A stretch of DNA of 64,000 bases from Seonamhaeicola sp. (lineage in GTDB: Bacteria; Bacteroidota; Bacteroidia; Flavobacteriales; Flavobacteriaceae), in contig NZ_JANQJQ010000047.1 in the NCBI RefSeq assembly GCF_028281565.1, positions 124,001 through 188,000 on the forward strand. Reading direction: 5' to 3'. Positions 51,656 through 60,689 of the stretch are shown here, piece by piece. The first letter of the stretch is position 1. Each line of letters starts with the position of its first letter. Below the pieces are notes generated by a model, which was not told the DNA's origin, ran no database searches, and worked only from the letters and a program-made list of their open reading frames with translations. The position numbers and the translations under genes were made by a program.

Positions 51656-54505
51656 TTAGGCCTCTATATAGTCTTCAATAGGGGCACACGAGCATACCAA
51701 ATTCCTGTCTCCATAGGCATCATCAACGCGTCTCACACTTGGCCAGAATTTATTATCCCTAATATACTCCAATGGAAAAGCGGCTTCCTCTCTCGAATAA
51801 GGGAAGTACCATTCGTTGGTCGTTATCATATCTAAAGTGTGAGGTGCATTCTTTAATATATTATTTGAGTCCTCCTTTGTTACACTGTCTATTTCTTTCT
51901 TAATGGAAATCATGGCATCACAGAATCTGTCTATTTCCTCTTTACTTTCGCTTTCGGTGGGTTCAATCATTAAAGTGCCGGCAACCGGGAAAGATACTGT
52001 AGGGGCATGAAAACCGTAGTCCATTAAACGTTTGGCGATATCTGTTACCTCAATGCCATTTGCCTTGAAAGGTCTGCAATCTACAATCATCTCATGGGCG
52101 GCTCTACCACGTTCACCAGAGTATAGGGTATTGTAATGGCCATCTAATCGATGTTTAATATAATTAGCATTTAAAATAGCTACTTTAGTAGATTGTGTTA
52201 AACCTTCGGCTCCCAACATTTTAATGTAGCCATACGAAATTAAGCAGGCTAGAGCAGACCCATAGGGTGCCGCAGAAATAGCTGTGATAGCTTTGGCACC
52301 ACCTGTTTTAAATATCGGGTTTCCGGGAAGGAAAGGTGCCAGCTGCTTAGCAACGCATATGGGACCAACGCCCGGACCACCTCCACCATGAGGGATAGCA
52401 AATGTTTTATGAAGATTTAAATGACAAACATCAGCACCAATATTTCCAGGGTTTGTCAAACCAACCTGGGCATTCATATTGGCTCCGTCCATATAAACCT
52501 GTCCGCCATGGTCATGAATGATTTGGGTGATCTCTTTAATAGCCGATTCATAAACACCATGTGTAGATGGATAGGTTACCATTAAAGCAGCTAAATTATC
52601 TTTATGCAGAATCGCTTTTTCACGTAAGTCGTTAACATCAATATTGCCTTCGTCCGTAGACTTTGTTACCACAACTTTCATTCCGGCCATCACGGCACTT
52701 GCCGGATTTGTTCCGTGTGCCGATGACGGGATCAAACAAATATTTCTATGACCTTCACCACGGGATTCATGGTAGGCCTTAATAACCATTAATCCGGCAA
52801 ACTCACCTTGAGCACCGGAGTTTGGTTGTAATGAGGTTGCCGCAAAACCGGTGATTTCATTAAGCTGGTTTTCCAGTGCTTTTAAAACTCTTCTGTAACC
52901 TCTGGCTTGCTTTTTAGGAGCAAAGGGATGAATATTTCCCCATTTAAACCAACTCAACGGTAACATTTCGGAGGCGGCATTCAGTTTCATGGTGCAGGAG
53001 CCTAAAGAGATCATAGAATGGTTAAGCGATAAATCTTTTCTTTCCAAAGATTTAATATAGCGCATCAGCTGCGTTTCTGAGTGATGCTGATTGAACACAT
53101 CCAGTTCTAAGAATGACGATGTTCTTTTAACAGAGTCTTCTATATTATTTGCAGGAGTCACTTCGGAAATTAAAACAGTTTCTTTGTTAGCAGCTTCTGC
53201 AAAAACCGAAATCAAATAATTGATATCCCTTATAGAGGTCGTTTCATTAATGGAAATGGTCACCGTGTCCTTATCCGGGTAACAAAGATTGACTTTCTTC
53301 CGGGTTGCTATTTTCTTTATTTTTCCAGCCTCTGTTTTTATTTGAAGTGTATCAAAGAATGACGTGTTAACCTGTTTGTAACCAAAACTTTCTAAAACTT
53401 CAGCTAGTTTTGATGCTTTGTTATGTATTTTATTGGCAATGAATTCTAATCCTTTTGGCCCATGGTAAACAGCGTACATGCCTGCCATGACTGCCAATAA
53501 TACTTGAGCGGTACAGATGTTTGAAGTCGCTCTATCCCTTTTGATATGCTGCTCTCTGGTTTGCAACGCCATACGCAAAGCCCTGTTGCCATTGGCGTCT
53601 TTTGTTACGCCAATAATTCGCCCGGGAATGTCTCTTTTAAAAGCTTCTCTGGTAGCAAAATAAGCGGCATGCGGGCCACCATACCCCATAGGAATTCCAA
53701 AACGTTGTGTGGTGCCAACCACTACATCGGCACCAAAATTACCGGGAGCTTCCAGCTTCACCAAACTCAAAATATCAGCAGCTACGGCAACCTTGATTTG
53801 AGCGTTTTTAGCATGCTCAATAAAGGATTTGATATCGGTTATCTGACCATCTCTTCCCGGATATTGTAACATGGCCCCAAAGAATTCAGAAGAAAACTCA
53901 AAATCTTCTTCTTTTCCAACAACCAGTTCAATGCCTATTGGGTTTGCTCTTGTTTGCAACAGTGATAGTGTTTGTGGTAAAACATTATCTGAAACAAAGA
54001 ACTTATTAATACCGGCTTTCTTTTGAGCACGTTCTCTCACGGCAAATAACAAGCTCATAGCTTCTGCAGCAGCTGTACTTTCATCAAGAAGTGAGGCATT
54101 GGCAATTTCCATTCCGGTAAGTTCCAAAACCATAGTTTGGAAGTTTAAAAGGGCTTCTAATCTGCCTTGTGCAATTTCGGCCTGATACGGGGTATAAGCT
54201 GTATACCAACCCGGATTTTCTAAAATGTTACGTTGAATAACAGCGGGCATTACGGTAGGGTGATACCCTAAGCCTATATAGGTCTTGTAAGCTTTGTTCT
54301 TTTTAGACAGATCGTGAATATGAAGTAAATACTCATGCTCTGTCATAGGGGCATCCAAATTCAAACCATTGTCTAAGCGGATATCATCCGGAATGGTTTC
54401 ATAGATTAATTGTTCCAAAGATTCTAAACCAAGCGTTTCCAACATTTGTTTCTGGTCTTCTTCATTCGGACCAATATGACGCAGAGCAAAAGCGTTTGTA
54501 TTCAT
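51656..54505 (-). CDS. gcvP: Glycine dehydrogenase (decarboxylating), P protein
   Basis: PLP-dependent decarboxylase of the glycine cleavage system. The single 949-residue chain contains both halves that some bacteria split. The N-terminal [12 protein letters not shown] and [20 protein letters not shown], and the C-terminal PLP lysine region [18 protein letters not shown], are all present. [12 protein letters not shown] is at the expected place. No H or T protein gene is adjacent, and no glycine riboswitch is visible upstream. The minus-strand -7 box lies 27 bases before the ATG. Confidence 0.97.
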   Translation of the reverse strand: MNTNAFALRHIGPNEEDQKQMLETLGLESLEQLIYETIPDDIRLDNGLNLDAPMTEHEYLLHIHDLSKKNKAYKTYIGLGYHPTVMPAVIQRNILENPGWYTAYTPYQAEIAQGRLEALLNFQTMVLELTGMEIANASLLDESTAAAEAMSLLFAVRERAQKKAGINKFFVSDNVLPQTLSLLQTRANPIGIELVVGKEEDFEFSSEFFGAMLQYPGRDGQITDIKSFIEHAKNAQIKVAVAADILSLVKLEAPGNFGADVVVGTTQRFGIPMGYGGPHAAYFATREAFKRDIPGRIIGVTKDANGNRALRMALQTREQHIKRDRATSNICTAQVLLAVMAGMYAVYHGPKGLEFIANKIHNKASKLAEVLESFGYKQVNTSFFDTLQIKTEAGKIKKIATRKKVNLCYPDKDTVTISINETTSIRDINYLISVFAEAANKETVLISEVTPANNIEDSVKRTSSFLELDVFNQHHSETQLMRYIKSLERKDLSLNHSMISLGSCTMKLNAASEMLPLSWFKWGNIHPFAPKKQARGYRRVLKALENQLNEITGFAATSLQPNSGAQGEFAGLMVIKAYHESRGEGHRNICLIPSSAHGTNPASAVMAGMKVVVTKSTDEGNIDVNDLREKAILHKDNLAALMVTYPSTHGVYESAIKEITQIIHDHGGQVYMDGANMNAQVGLTNPGNIGADVCHLNLHKTFAIPHGGGGPGVGPICVAKQLAPFLPGNPIFKTGGAKAITAISAAPYGSALACLISYGYIKMLGAEGLTQSTKVAILNANYIKHRLDGHYNTLYSGERGRAAHEMIVDCRPFKANGIEVTDIAKRLMDYGFHAPTVSFPVAGTLMIEPTESESKEEIDRFCDAMISIKKEIDSVTKEDSNNILKNAPHTLDMITTNEWYFPYSREEAAFPLEYIRDNKFWPSVRRVDDAYGDRNLVCSCAPIEDYIEA

Positions 54506-54531
54506 TCAATTACAATTTATTATACAAACCG

Positions 54532-54539
54532 CAAAAATA
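54532..54539 (-). promoter_or_regulatory. Promoter -7 element of gcvP
   Basis: TATTTTTG on the minus strand fits TAnnTTTG, 27 bases before the gcvP ATG. Confidence 0.5.
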
Positions 54540-54587
54540 CGTATTATTTAATGTTGTTTGTTGCTTATACGGGAAAGTTTTTAACCA

Positions 54588-54621
54588 TTTGATAACGTTA
54601 TTAACAGTTTAATTATTTTTG
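54588..54621 (+). promoter_or_regulatory. Promoter of the UbiA-like membrane gene
   Basis: TTTG (54588-54591) and TATTTTTG (54614-54621) with 22 bases between; the ATG follows after four bases. Confidence 0.55.
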
Positions 54622-54625
54622 TTTG

Positions 54626-55459
54626 ATGACGGCTTTAAAACAACTTTTAAACTTTTACATAAATAGTAGTATTCATGTGGCCTTGGCGGTGAGTTCGTTA
54701 ACATGGATAACGCTCATGGAATTTCAAATTCCTTTTGATAAAAGCCTGTTGTTTTTTGTTTTTTTTGCATCTGTTACCGGCTACAATTTTGTGAAGTATT
54801 TTGGTCTTGCGAAATTTCATCACAGACGTTTAGCCAATTGGTTAAAAATGATTCAGATCTTTTCGTTTTTCTGCTTTGTATTGATGTGTTTTTATGCATT
54901 AAAACTGGAAACGAAAACGCTATTATACATTCTTGGTTTTGGCGCTATTACATTTTTTTATGCTATCCCGTTTTTACCCAAACATTTTTTTGTAGACAAG
55001 CAGCAAAACTTGCGAAGTATTGGCGGACTGAAAATATACTTAATTGCTTTGGTATGGAGTGGCGTAACCGTTTTTCTGCCTTTTATCAATAATGATATTG
55101 CTATAAATACCGATGTTTTTATAACCGCTGTTCAACGTTATATCTATATCATTGTATTGATGTTTCCATTTGAAATCAGGGATTTACGGTTTGATAATTT
55201 AAAGCTATCCACCATTCCGCAGAAAATAGGCGTAAAGAGAACCAAAGCCATTGGAGCTATGACTCTTATAGTCCTATTAATGATAGAGTTTTTTAAAGAG
55301 GAGCTATCCGTAAAAAGACTTGTAGTTTTGGTAGTAGTTGTGATATGTACGCTGTTGGCGTTATTATTTGCTAAAATAGAACAGGGAAAGTATTACAGTG
55401 CTTTTTGGGTTGAAGGCCTACCCATTTTGTGGTTGGGGTTATTACTGATGTTTAACTAG
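54626..55459 (+). CDS. Polytopic membrane protein, weakly UbiA-like, unknown function
   Basis: About 277 residues with eight or nine hydrophobic segments (SIHVALAVSSLTWITL, LLFFVFFASVTGYNFVKYF, FFCFVLMCFYAL, LYILGFGAITFFYAIPFLP and others). The pattern of helices and the loop FPFEIRDLRFDNLKLSTIPQ, with an acidic E-x-R-D-x-x-x-D, recall the second Asp-rich loop of UbiA prenyltransferases, but the first N-D-x-x-D motif is replaced by GYNFVKYFG. Prenyltransferase activity therefore cannot be claimed. The ATG is used rather than the TTG one codon earlier. It is divergent from gcvP and convergent with the small partner of the ECF sigma factor. Confidence 0.65.
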   Translation: MTALKQLLNFYINSSIHVALAVSSLTWITLMEFQIPFDKSLLFFVFFASVTGYNFVKYFGLAKFHHRRLANWLKMIQIFSFFCFVLMCFYALKLETKTLLYILGFGAITFFYAIPFLPKHFFVDKQQNLRSIGGLKIYLIALVWSGVTVFLPFINNDIAINTDVFITAVQRYIYIIVLMFPFEIRDLRFDNLKLSTIPQKIGVKRTKAIGAMTLIVLLMIEFFKEELSVKRLVVLVVVVICTLLALLFAKIEQGKYYSAFWVEGLPILWLGLLLMFN

Positions 55460-55719
55460 TTTGCTTGTTCTTTTATAGCCTTGTCCAGCTCTTTTTTCAT
55501 GTTTTTTTTGCAATTAGGATCTAAACACTCCACATTAGATTCCTTTATTTTTTTTGTCAGCATGGTATTATTCTTATAATAGGCTCTTGTAATTTTGCAC
55601 CATGATAGTCTGATATTCAGTTTAAATTTTTCCCATAAACTGGCTTCATCATATTGTGCTTTGTCGCATATGTATTGCGCTTCTTCGCAGCTTATAAATA
55701 AAAACCCCTTTTTCTTCAT
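55456..55719 (-). CDS. Small protein partner of the ECF sigma factor, degenerate zinc-anti-sigma-like
   Basis: Eighty-seven residues, no signal peptide and no clear transmembrane helix. The sequence FISCEEAQYICDKAQYDEAS, then KFKLNIRLSWCKITRAYYKNN, resembles the short proteins encoded after ECF sigma factors in flavobacteria, which carry an H-x3-C-x2-C zinc motif. Here the His is Arg and the last Cys is Thr (R-x3-C-x2-T), so zinc binding of that kind is unlikely. The ATG lies two bases after the sigma stop. An earlier in-frame start (MLKRKLVL) would lie inside the sigma gene and is less likely. Role as anti-sigma is inferred from position. Confidence 0.6.
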   Translation of the reverse strand: MKKKGFLFISCEEAQYICDKAQYDEASLWEKFKLNIRLSWCKITRAYYKNNTMLTKKIKESNVECLDPNCKKNMKKELDKAIKEQAN

Positions 55720-55721
55720 TA

Positions 55722-56273
55722 TTAAAACCAATTTTCTTTTAAGCAACTAGCCATGGCTGTACGTGCTCTATGGATTATTACCCAAAGGTTAGACGCAGTA
55801 ATATTTAGTTCATTACAAATAACCTCGGTTTCAAAACCTTGTATTGTCTTCATTTTAAAAACTTCGGCTTGTTTTTCGGGAAGTTTGCTTAAGCAGTCAT
55901 GAATAGCATCTCCCAATTCACTATTTTGCATAGTGTCTTCAGCAGTTTTGTCAAACGGGTCTGCAACACGTTCTTCCAGCCAATCGCCTTCAGTCTCGTC
56001 ATCTTTATAATTAATTCTAACTTCGGCTTTTCCTTTATTGGAATTGATTTTCCGATAGTGGTCAATAATTTTTCTTTTTAGAATAGAGATAAGCCACGTA
56101 CGTTCACTGGCCTCACCCTTAAAGTTTTTCATTGACTTTAAGCCCGCCAAAAAAGTATCCTGAACCAAATCTTGGGCCACCTCTCTATCACTGATACGTG
56201 TAATGGTATAATTGTACAAATAATCAGAATATAAATCGATCCACTTATTTGGATTAACCTGATGGTTAGGCAT
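55722..56273 (-). CDS. ECF-type RNA polymerase sigma factor
   Basis: Sigma-70 family, extracytoplasmic-function type, 183 residues. Region 2: WIDLYSDYLYNYTITRISDR, then EVAQDLVQDTFLAGLKSM and TWLISILKRKIIDHYRK. Region 4: DCLSKLPEKQAEVFKMKTIQ, then GFETEVICNELNITASNLWV. A linker of about 50 acidic residues separates them. The helix-turn-helix reads NITASNLWVIIHRARTAM, with LWV as usual in the Bacteroidota group. It is followed by the small partner gene. No target promoter could be identified. Confidence 0.9.
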   Translation of the reverse strand: MPNHQVNPNKWIDLYSDYLYNYTITRISDREVAQDLVQDTFLAGLKSMKNFKGEASERTWLISILKRKIIDHYRKINSNKGKAEVRINYKDDETEGDWLEERVADPFDKTAEDTMQNSELGDAIHDCLSKLPEKQAEVFKMKTIQGFETEVICNELNITASNLWVIIHRARTAMASCLKENWF

Positions 56274-56350
56274 TGTCTAGCAATTATTTTTAGTATCCCA
56301 AAAATAAGATAAAAAAATGAATATTTTAAAAACAATGATTAACACTGAAG

Positions 56351-57043
56351 TTATTGGAGCATTCCCTTTTGAACCTGGACCTCTGAACCGTTTACCAAAT
56401 AGGTAGACAAGTGTTTTAAGTTTTTAAAGTTGGCCGGCAAAAGATCAAGTAGTTTAGAATCTAAGTTTGAACTGTCCATTTGATGGATTTCCCAAGGTTT
56501 GTGGTATATATTATATCGAACTGTTTTTCTTTTTTTACTTTTTATGAATGCAATGTATCTGTCAACAACAAAATGTTTCAATGAGTTTTTTTGAAGTTTA
56601 TCGGTTTTTGTACCAGCCTTAGCTTTAATAGTTGCTACTTTATAATTGTATTGTAGCTCTATACGATCTCCTTTCTTTAACTTTTTTAAACCAATCGCTT
56701 TAAAAAAATACGGTTCGTTATAAATCTTATTGCCAACTAGTGCGATTAAATGTTTAGGAGCAAACTCTCTTATGAAAACAACACCCCTGGAACCATCTGT
56801 TTTGGATTTAGCGTAAAACCGAAAGTTTATTTGTCCGAAATGTTGATGAAAGGGGACTTTAATACCAAAGAATTTTACTTTTGAAAACGTAAAAGCTACC
56901 AAACTGATCAAAGCTTTTCCATTGAACAGATCTAATTCCGTATTAATAGGCAAATAAGGCTCAAGTATTGATTTGTCTACCTCAAAGGTTGATATAATCA
57001 GGTCTTTCCATTCGCAGGTCATAAAGATGTTAGTTGGTTTCAT
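56351..57043 (-). CDS. DUF2071 (YqjF-like) protein
   Basis: Cytoplasmic protein of 230 residues. The N-terminal MTCEWKDLIISTFEVDKSIL and the pattern LEPYLPINTELDLFNGKALI, with SLVAFTF, are those of DUF2071. So are NFRFYAK and VVFIREFAPKHLIALVGN. The family has an acetoacetate-decarboxylase-like fold and no established reaction. It lies downstream of, and in the same direction as, a GbsR-type regulator, with a copy of the regulator's putative operator 14 bases before its ATG, so it is probably repressed by that protein. Confidence 0.8.
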   Translation of the reverse strand: MKPTNIFMTCEWKDLIISTFEVDKSILEPYLPINTELDLFNGKALISLVAFTFSKVKFFGIKVPFHQHFGQINFRFYAKSKTDGSRGVVFIREFAPKHLIALVGNKIYNEPYFFKAIGLKKLKKGDRIELQYNYKVATIKAKAGTKTDKLQKNSLKHFVVDRYIAFIKSKKRKTVRYNIYHKPWEIHQMDSSNLDSKLLDLLPANFKNLKHLSTYLVNGSEVQVQKGMLQ

Positions 57044-57056
57044 TTTATTTATTTTT

Positions 57057-57082
57057 AAACTTTCAGAAAAAATTGAAAGTTA
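57057..57082. promoter_or_regulatory. Putative GbsR operator, copy before the DUF2071 gene
   Basis: AAACTTTCA-N8-TGAAAGTTA. Half-sites and spacing equal those of the copy upstream of the regulator (57624), with one mismatch at the last base. It lies 14 bases upstream of the DUF2071 ATG and is not followed by a T-run on the minus strand, so it is not a regular terminator. Confidence 0.65.
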
Positions 57083-57095
57083 TATTTAAATTTTT

Positions 57096-57599
57096 TTACT
57101 TAATGAGTTTTATTAACGATTTAGTCACCCAGTTTTGTTCCTGGGTAGCAATTTTATTTAATAAAGAATCTGCTGTACCGGCCAGGTCATGTAATGCTTT
57201 AGTCTGTTTAATAAGCTCTTTAGTTTTAGCGGTTCCATCATCTTTAATAGAACTTACTTCTTTTAAAGTTTTAATAACTGGTTTTATTTCTCGTCTACTT
57301 CGTTCTTTAGCAATGTGTCTTGCCAGTTCTTCAACATCTTTTTCGGTAGTAAAGAATTCTCTACGTTCGCCTGGAACTAATTCTTTAGTAACAATGCCCC
57401 AGTCCATTAGCTGACGTAAGTTCATACTGGTATTGCCCCTGGAGATTTTAAGTTCCTCCATGATGTCCTCCATCGAAAGCGGTTTCGTAGAAATAAATAA
57501 CAAGGCTTGTATCTGTGCCATGGCCTTATTTATACCCCACATAGATCCTAGGCTTCCCCAGGTACTAATGAACTTTTCTTTGGCTTCTTCGTAATTCAT
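57096..57599 (-). CDS. GbsR/MarR-type transcriptional regulator
   Basis: Winged-helix DNA-binding protein of 167 residues. FISTWGSLGSMWGINKAMAQ, then IQALLFISTKPLSMEDIMEE and LKISRGNTSMNLRQLMDWGI form the helix-turn-helix, followed by the wing VPGERREFFTTEK. The order fits the GbsR branch of MarR proteins, repressors often tied to osmolyte or envelope genes. A long C-terminal helical region probably dimerises. Two near-identical palindromes flank the gene, one over its own -33 box, so autoregulation together with control of the DUF2071 gene is likely. Confidence 0.85.
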   Translation of the reverse strand: MNYEEAKEKFISTWGSLGSMWGINKAMAQIQALLFISTKPLSMEDIMEELKISRGNTSMNLRQLMDWGIVTKELVPGERREFFTTEKDVEELARHIAKERSRREIKPVIKTLKEVSSIKDDGTAKTKELIKQTKALHDLAGTADSLLNKIATQEQNWVTKSLIKLIK

Positions 57600-57603
57600 A
57601 TAA

Positions 57604-57633
57604 CAAAGATATAATTATTTTCTAAACTTTCAA
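57604..57633 (-). promoter_or_regulatory. Promoter of the GbsR-type regulator
   Basis: On the minus strand: TTG (57633-57631), 19-base spacer, TATCTTTG (57611-57604); the ATG is four bases further. The -33 TTG lies inside the operator palindrome. Confidence 0.6.
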
Positions 57634-57649
57634 TAATTTTTGAAAGTTT
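57624..57649. promoter_or_regulatory. Putative GbsR operator, copy before the regulator gene
   Basis: AAACTTTCA-N8-TGAAAGTTT, perfect 9-base arms. It overlaps the -33 element of the regulator promoter, and it is 55 bases before the divergent carboxypeptidase-regulatory-like gene, which it might also control. Confidence 0.7.
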
Positions 57650-57703
57650 GTTGTAAAAAGCTTTTTTTCGTATCCTTATTTCAAAATAATTAAACAATTT
57701 AAA

Positions 57704-58912
57704 ATGTTATTGAAAAAGTGCATTATAACGAGATCATGTTTAGTTTTAACAATATTGTGTTGTTATATCGGATTTTCACAGAGTAATACGGTAGAAGTTG
57801 ATGGCGTAGTGCAAGACGGATCTAACAATCCGGTGCCTTATGCCAACATTACATTTACAAATAAGTATAAAGGGACCATGACCAATGAAGATGGGGCTTT
57901 TTTATTGGAAATTTTTAAAAGTGAAGTCAACGATTCTTTAGAGATCAGTTGCATGGGGTATGAGCCCGCAAAAGTTAAAATTAGCGACTATTTAAGTCAA
58001 CCGGAAAAAGTAATTCGACTTAAAGAAAGCATTGTAGAGTTAGACGAGATAAAAATTTTGTCGCCGGTTGAATACGTTCAAAATGCTTTGAAAAACTTAA
58101 AGAACACCACGATTAGTAAGCCGCATCAACTTACCTTGTTGTATAGAAGAGCGTCCAGTGAAGAGAAAAAGGCCCGGTTTTTTGTAGAGCACTATATGAA
58201 GATCTTAGATAAAGGGCCATCGGCTATGGAAATCATAGCTATTGAAGTTATGGAGGGGCGAAAATCTGCCGATTACAGGTTTTTTAAGAAAAAAGAATTC
58301 AGGCATTCCGTGGTTCCTATGACCATTCGTAATCCCGTCAGGCAACACTTACCCATGAAGAAAATTACCTGGAAAAAAGTTGGAGACACCTCCTATGATG
58401 GTGAAGATGTGGTGATTATTGAAGGCAGACCTCCTAAGGGAGCATACAAATATATGGCCAATGGTCAGCCTTTTAAACTTTATATAGGTGTTGATACTTA
58501 TGCTATTTATAGAATTGAAAACGAGGCAAATAATTCTTTATATGTGTATAAGAAGCATAAAGATGGCAGGCTTTTTTTAGGATATCATAGCAGACAATGG
58601 ACCTCTCAGGAAAAGATTTCGACCGAGCTTCAAAGGCGATTGGGAAAAGGTATAAACCAAATTCAGGCGACTTATAAGCATGAAGTTTTTGTTTTAGATA
58701 TTGAAACCGATAGAAAAAGAATGCGTGTTAGACATCAGGAAGCAGCTCCAAAAACCGATATGGCTGATTTAAAAGTACCTTATAATGCTAATTTTTGGGC
58801 CAATTTTGTAGCACCGCCGGACACCAAATATTTTAAAGCTATTAAGGCAGAATTAGAATCTAATTTTGGCGTGCCTTTAGAAAAGCAATTTTTATATGCC
58901 AATAAGGAGTAA
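57704..58912 (+). CDS. Secreted carboxypeptidase-regulatory-like domain protein
   Basis: Signal peptide (LVLTILCCYIGFSQS region), then a CarboxypepD_reg-like beta-sandwich at about residues 30-110 (VDGVVQDGSNNPVPYANITF and MTNEDGAFLLEIF). The remaining 290 residues are alpha/beta with no catalytic motif that I recognise; the layout resembles the first part of DUF5686-type proteins without the terminal barrel. Such domains usually sit at the periplasmic side of outer-membrane proteins. It is divergent from the GbsR-type regulator across the operator. Confidence 0.72.
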   Translation: MLLKKCIITRSCLVLTILCCYIGFSQSNTVEVDGVVQDGSNNPVPYANITFTNKYKGTMTNEDGAFLLEIFKSEVNDSLEISCMGYEPAKVKISDYLSQPEKVIRLKESIVELDEIKILSPVEYVQNALKNLKNTTISKPHQLTLLYRRASSEEKKARFFVEHYMKILDKGPSAMEIIAIEVMEGRKSADYRFFKKKEFRHSVVPMTIRNPVRQHLPMKKITWKKVGDTSYDGEDVVIIEGRPPKGAYKYMANGQPFKLYIGVDTYAIYRIENEANNSLYVYKKHKDGRLFLGYHSRQWTSQEKISTELQRRLGKGINQIQATYKHEVFVLDIETDRKRMRVRHQEAAPKTDMADLKVPYNANFWANFVAPPDTKYFKAIKAELESNFGVPLEKQFLYANKE

Positions 58913-59692
58913 TTATTTTATTTGAAGATGTATATGGTCGTCATGCCTTACGGCCTGGCAACCGTGAAACCTGATTTTGTTTTCCGAAGATAAACCCAGA
59001 CGTTCCTTAAGATAAGGTTCAATAAAGATCTTTTCGGTTTTAGGCGAAGCTAACAATTGAAGTATTAAAGCTTTTGTTTTATTTCGATCTAATTCTAAAT
59101 CATTGATAGTCCCGAAAGTTAAATATTTGGGGAAATCATATTGCCAGTAGCCATTGTTTAAGCAGTTTTCTGAAGTTTCCATATGGTCTACAACATAGGC
59201 ACCGTAACCTGAAACCGATGGTTTCTTATTTGTTGAATTTCCGTTTTCGTCTAAATACATAAATGAAATATCTACTTTTTTGCCGTCGTTATGGCTTAGG
59301 TGAGGGAGTAAAGGAAAGCCGTCAAAGAAGGGAAAATTAGCATCAAGATAGGTAATTCTTATATCTGATTTATACAATACATGTAAGGCATGTTCTAGTT
59401 CAACTTTTAATCTAGGTTTAACATAATTTCTAAATAATAAGGGATAGACTATATTTTTTGATCTTAATTCAGAATTGAAAACTGGTAATGCCTCTCTGCC
59501 AAAACTTTTTGCAATTGGCGGAATTATCAAAATATTGAAGATCAAATATAAAATTGGAAATAGGTAGCGTTTTTTCTTTTTGAATCTGGCTGAAATAAAT
59601 AAGGCTAGCAACCACAACAAACCACCTACCTGGGTTAACATGGTCAGCAATAAGATAAATAGTAGGTGCACCAGTATTTTTACCAACTTCAT
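58913..59692 (-). CDS. Membrane-anchored M15/MepA-like peptidase-fold protein
   Basis: Two N-terminal hydrophobic segments (LVHLLFILLLTMLTQVGGLL and YLFPILYLIFNILII) anchor a periplasmic domain of about 190 residues. That domain has the zinc-ligand pattern of LAS peptidases: H and D in PHLSHNDGKKVDISF and the terminal H in RHDDHIHLQI (H-x-H). These peptidases cut peptide crosslinks of murein. FHGCQAVRHDDHIH closely resembles the end of penicillin-insensitive endopeptidases. Substrate is inferred only. It is adjacent to the preceding gene (its stop is one base past that gene's end) and divergent from the aldo/keto reductase. Confidence 0.7.
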   Translation of the reverse strand: MKLVKILVHLLFILLLTMLTQVGGLLWLLALFISARFKKKKRYLFPILYLIFNILIIPPIAKSFGREALPVFNSELRSKNIVYPLLFRNYVKPRLKVELEHALHVLYKSDIRITYLDANFPFFDGFPLLPHLSHNDGKKVDISFMYLDENGNSTNKKPSVSGYGAYVVDHMETSENCLNNGYWQYDFPKYLTFGTINDLELDRNKTKALILQLLASPKTEKIFIEPYLKERLGLSSENKIRFHGCQAVRHDDHIHLQIK

Positions 59693-59750
59693 AAGTGTTA
59701 AACGTATAAATAGTAAACATATTTAAAGTATTTTTCATTAATTTTAGAAT

Positions 59751-60683
59751 GTGATCTATAAGGAATACAATAGAAGGGACGTTTTAAAGTTATCCGGGCT
59801 TGCCGGACTGGGAATAGCCTTGTCTCCGTTATTGTCGTCATTCAATTTTAAGGACCCTATGTTACAGAGAAAAATTCCTTCGTCCAATGCGTTGCTGCCG
59901 GTAATAGGTTTGGGTACATGGCAAACTTTTGATGTTGGTAATTCCGGTTCAGATAGAGAGCGATTGAGTCAGGTTTTAGTTGAGATGAATAAATTAGGAG
60001 GGCGGGTTATAGATTCTTCACCCATGTATGGCAGTTCTGAACATGTAGTAGGAGACTTAACTCAAAAAGCTGATTTTAAAAATAATTTTTTTTACGCAAC
60101 TAAAGTTTGGATAAGTGGAAGGGAAGCGGGCATTAATCAAATGCAGAATTCGTTTAAGCTAATGCAACGCCAACAGATGGATTTAATGCAAATCCATAAC
60201 CTGGTGGACTGGAAAGTCCATGTAAAAACACTTAGAGATTGGAAAGCAGAAGGAAAAATTAAATATTGGGGCATTACACATTATACCGATAGTTCACATC
60301 AGCAATTAGAAGAGGTCATTAAAGCTGAAAAACCGGATTTTGTACAGTTCAATTATTCTATTTTATCACGTCATGCGGAAAAATCGTTGTTTGAAACCAT
60401 TAGAAAACACAATACAGCGACTTTAATTAACAGGCCTTTTGAAACCGGCAGATTATTTAGAGCCACCAAAGGAAAAACCATTCCAACCTGGGCTAAAGAC
60501 TATGACATCAATAGTTGGGGACAATTCTTCCTGAAGTTTATCCTATCGAACGAATTAGTGACCTGCGTAATCCCCGGAACTTCCAAACCCCATCATATGA
60601 TTGATAACATGATGGCAGGTTATGGCAAATTACCAGACCTAAAGGTTAGGGAAAAAATGTATAGCTATATTAAATCGCTATAG
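59751..60683 (+). CDS. Aldo/keto reductase with Tat-type signal
   Basis: The N-terminus reads YNRRDVLKLSGLAGLGIALS, a twin-arginine signal (R-R-x-x-L-K) followed by a hydrophobic stretch, so the folded enzyme with cofactor may be exported. The barrel has the AKR tetrad: Asp and Tyr in VIDSSPMYGSSEHV, Lys in FYATKVWIS and His in LMQIHNLVDW. Start is GTG, the only codon that keeps the twin-arginine motif. Length 310. Substrate unknown. It is convergent with the M3 peptidase. Confidence 0.8.
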   Translation: MIYKEYNRRDVLKLSGLAGLGIALSPLLSSFNFKDPMLQRKIPSSNALLPVIGLGTWQTFDVGNSGSDRERLSQVLVEMNKLGGRVIDSSPMYGSSEHVVGDLTQKADFKNNFFYATKVWISGREAGINQMQNSFKLMQRQQMDLMQIHNLVDWKVHVKTLRDWKAEGKIKYWGITHYTDSSHQQLEEVIKAEKPDFVQFNYSILSRHAEKSLFETIRKHNTATLINRPFETGRLFRATKGKTIPTWAKDYDINSWGQFFLKFILSNELVTCVIPGTSKPHHMIDNMMAGYGKLPDLKVREKMYSYIKSL

Positions 60684-60689
60684 AAGCAA

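Noticed and set aside
53546-53869. A 107-codon frame opposite gcvP
   Set aside because: It is antisense to a conserved part of glycine dehydrogenase and has no recognisable protein features; a shadow of gcvP codon usage.
54506-54625. Glycine riboswitch upstream of gcvP
   Set aside because: The gap is AT-rich and contains only promoter-like boxes; no glycine aptamer core was seen.
57057-57082. Palindrome after the GbsR-type gene as its terminator
   Set aside because: There is no T-run on the minus strand, and the same 9-N8-9 motif lies upstream of the regulator; an operator explains both copies better.
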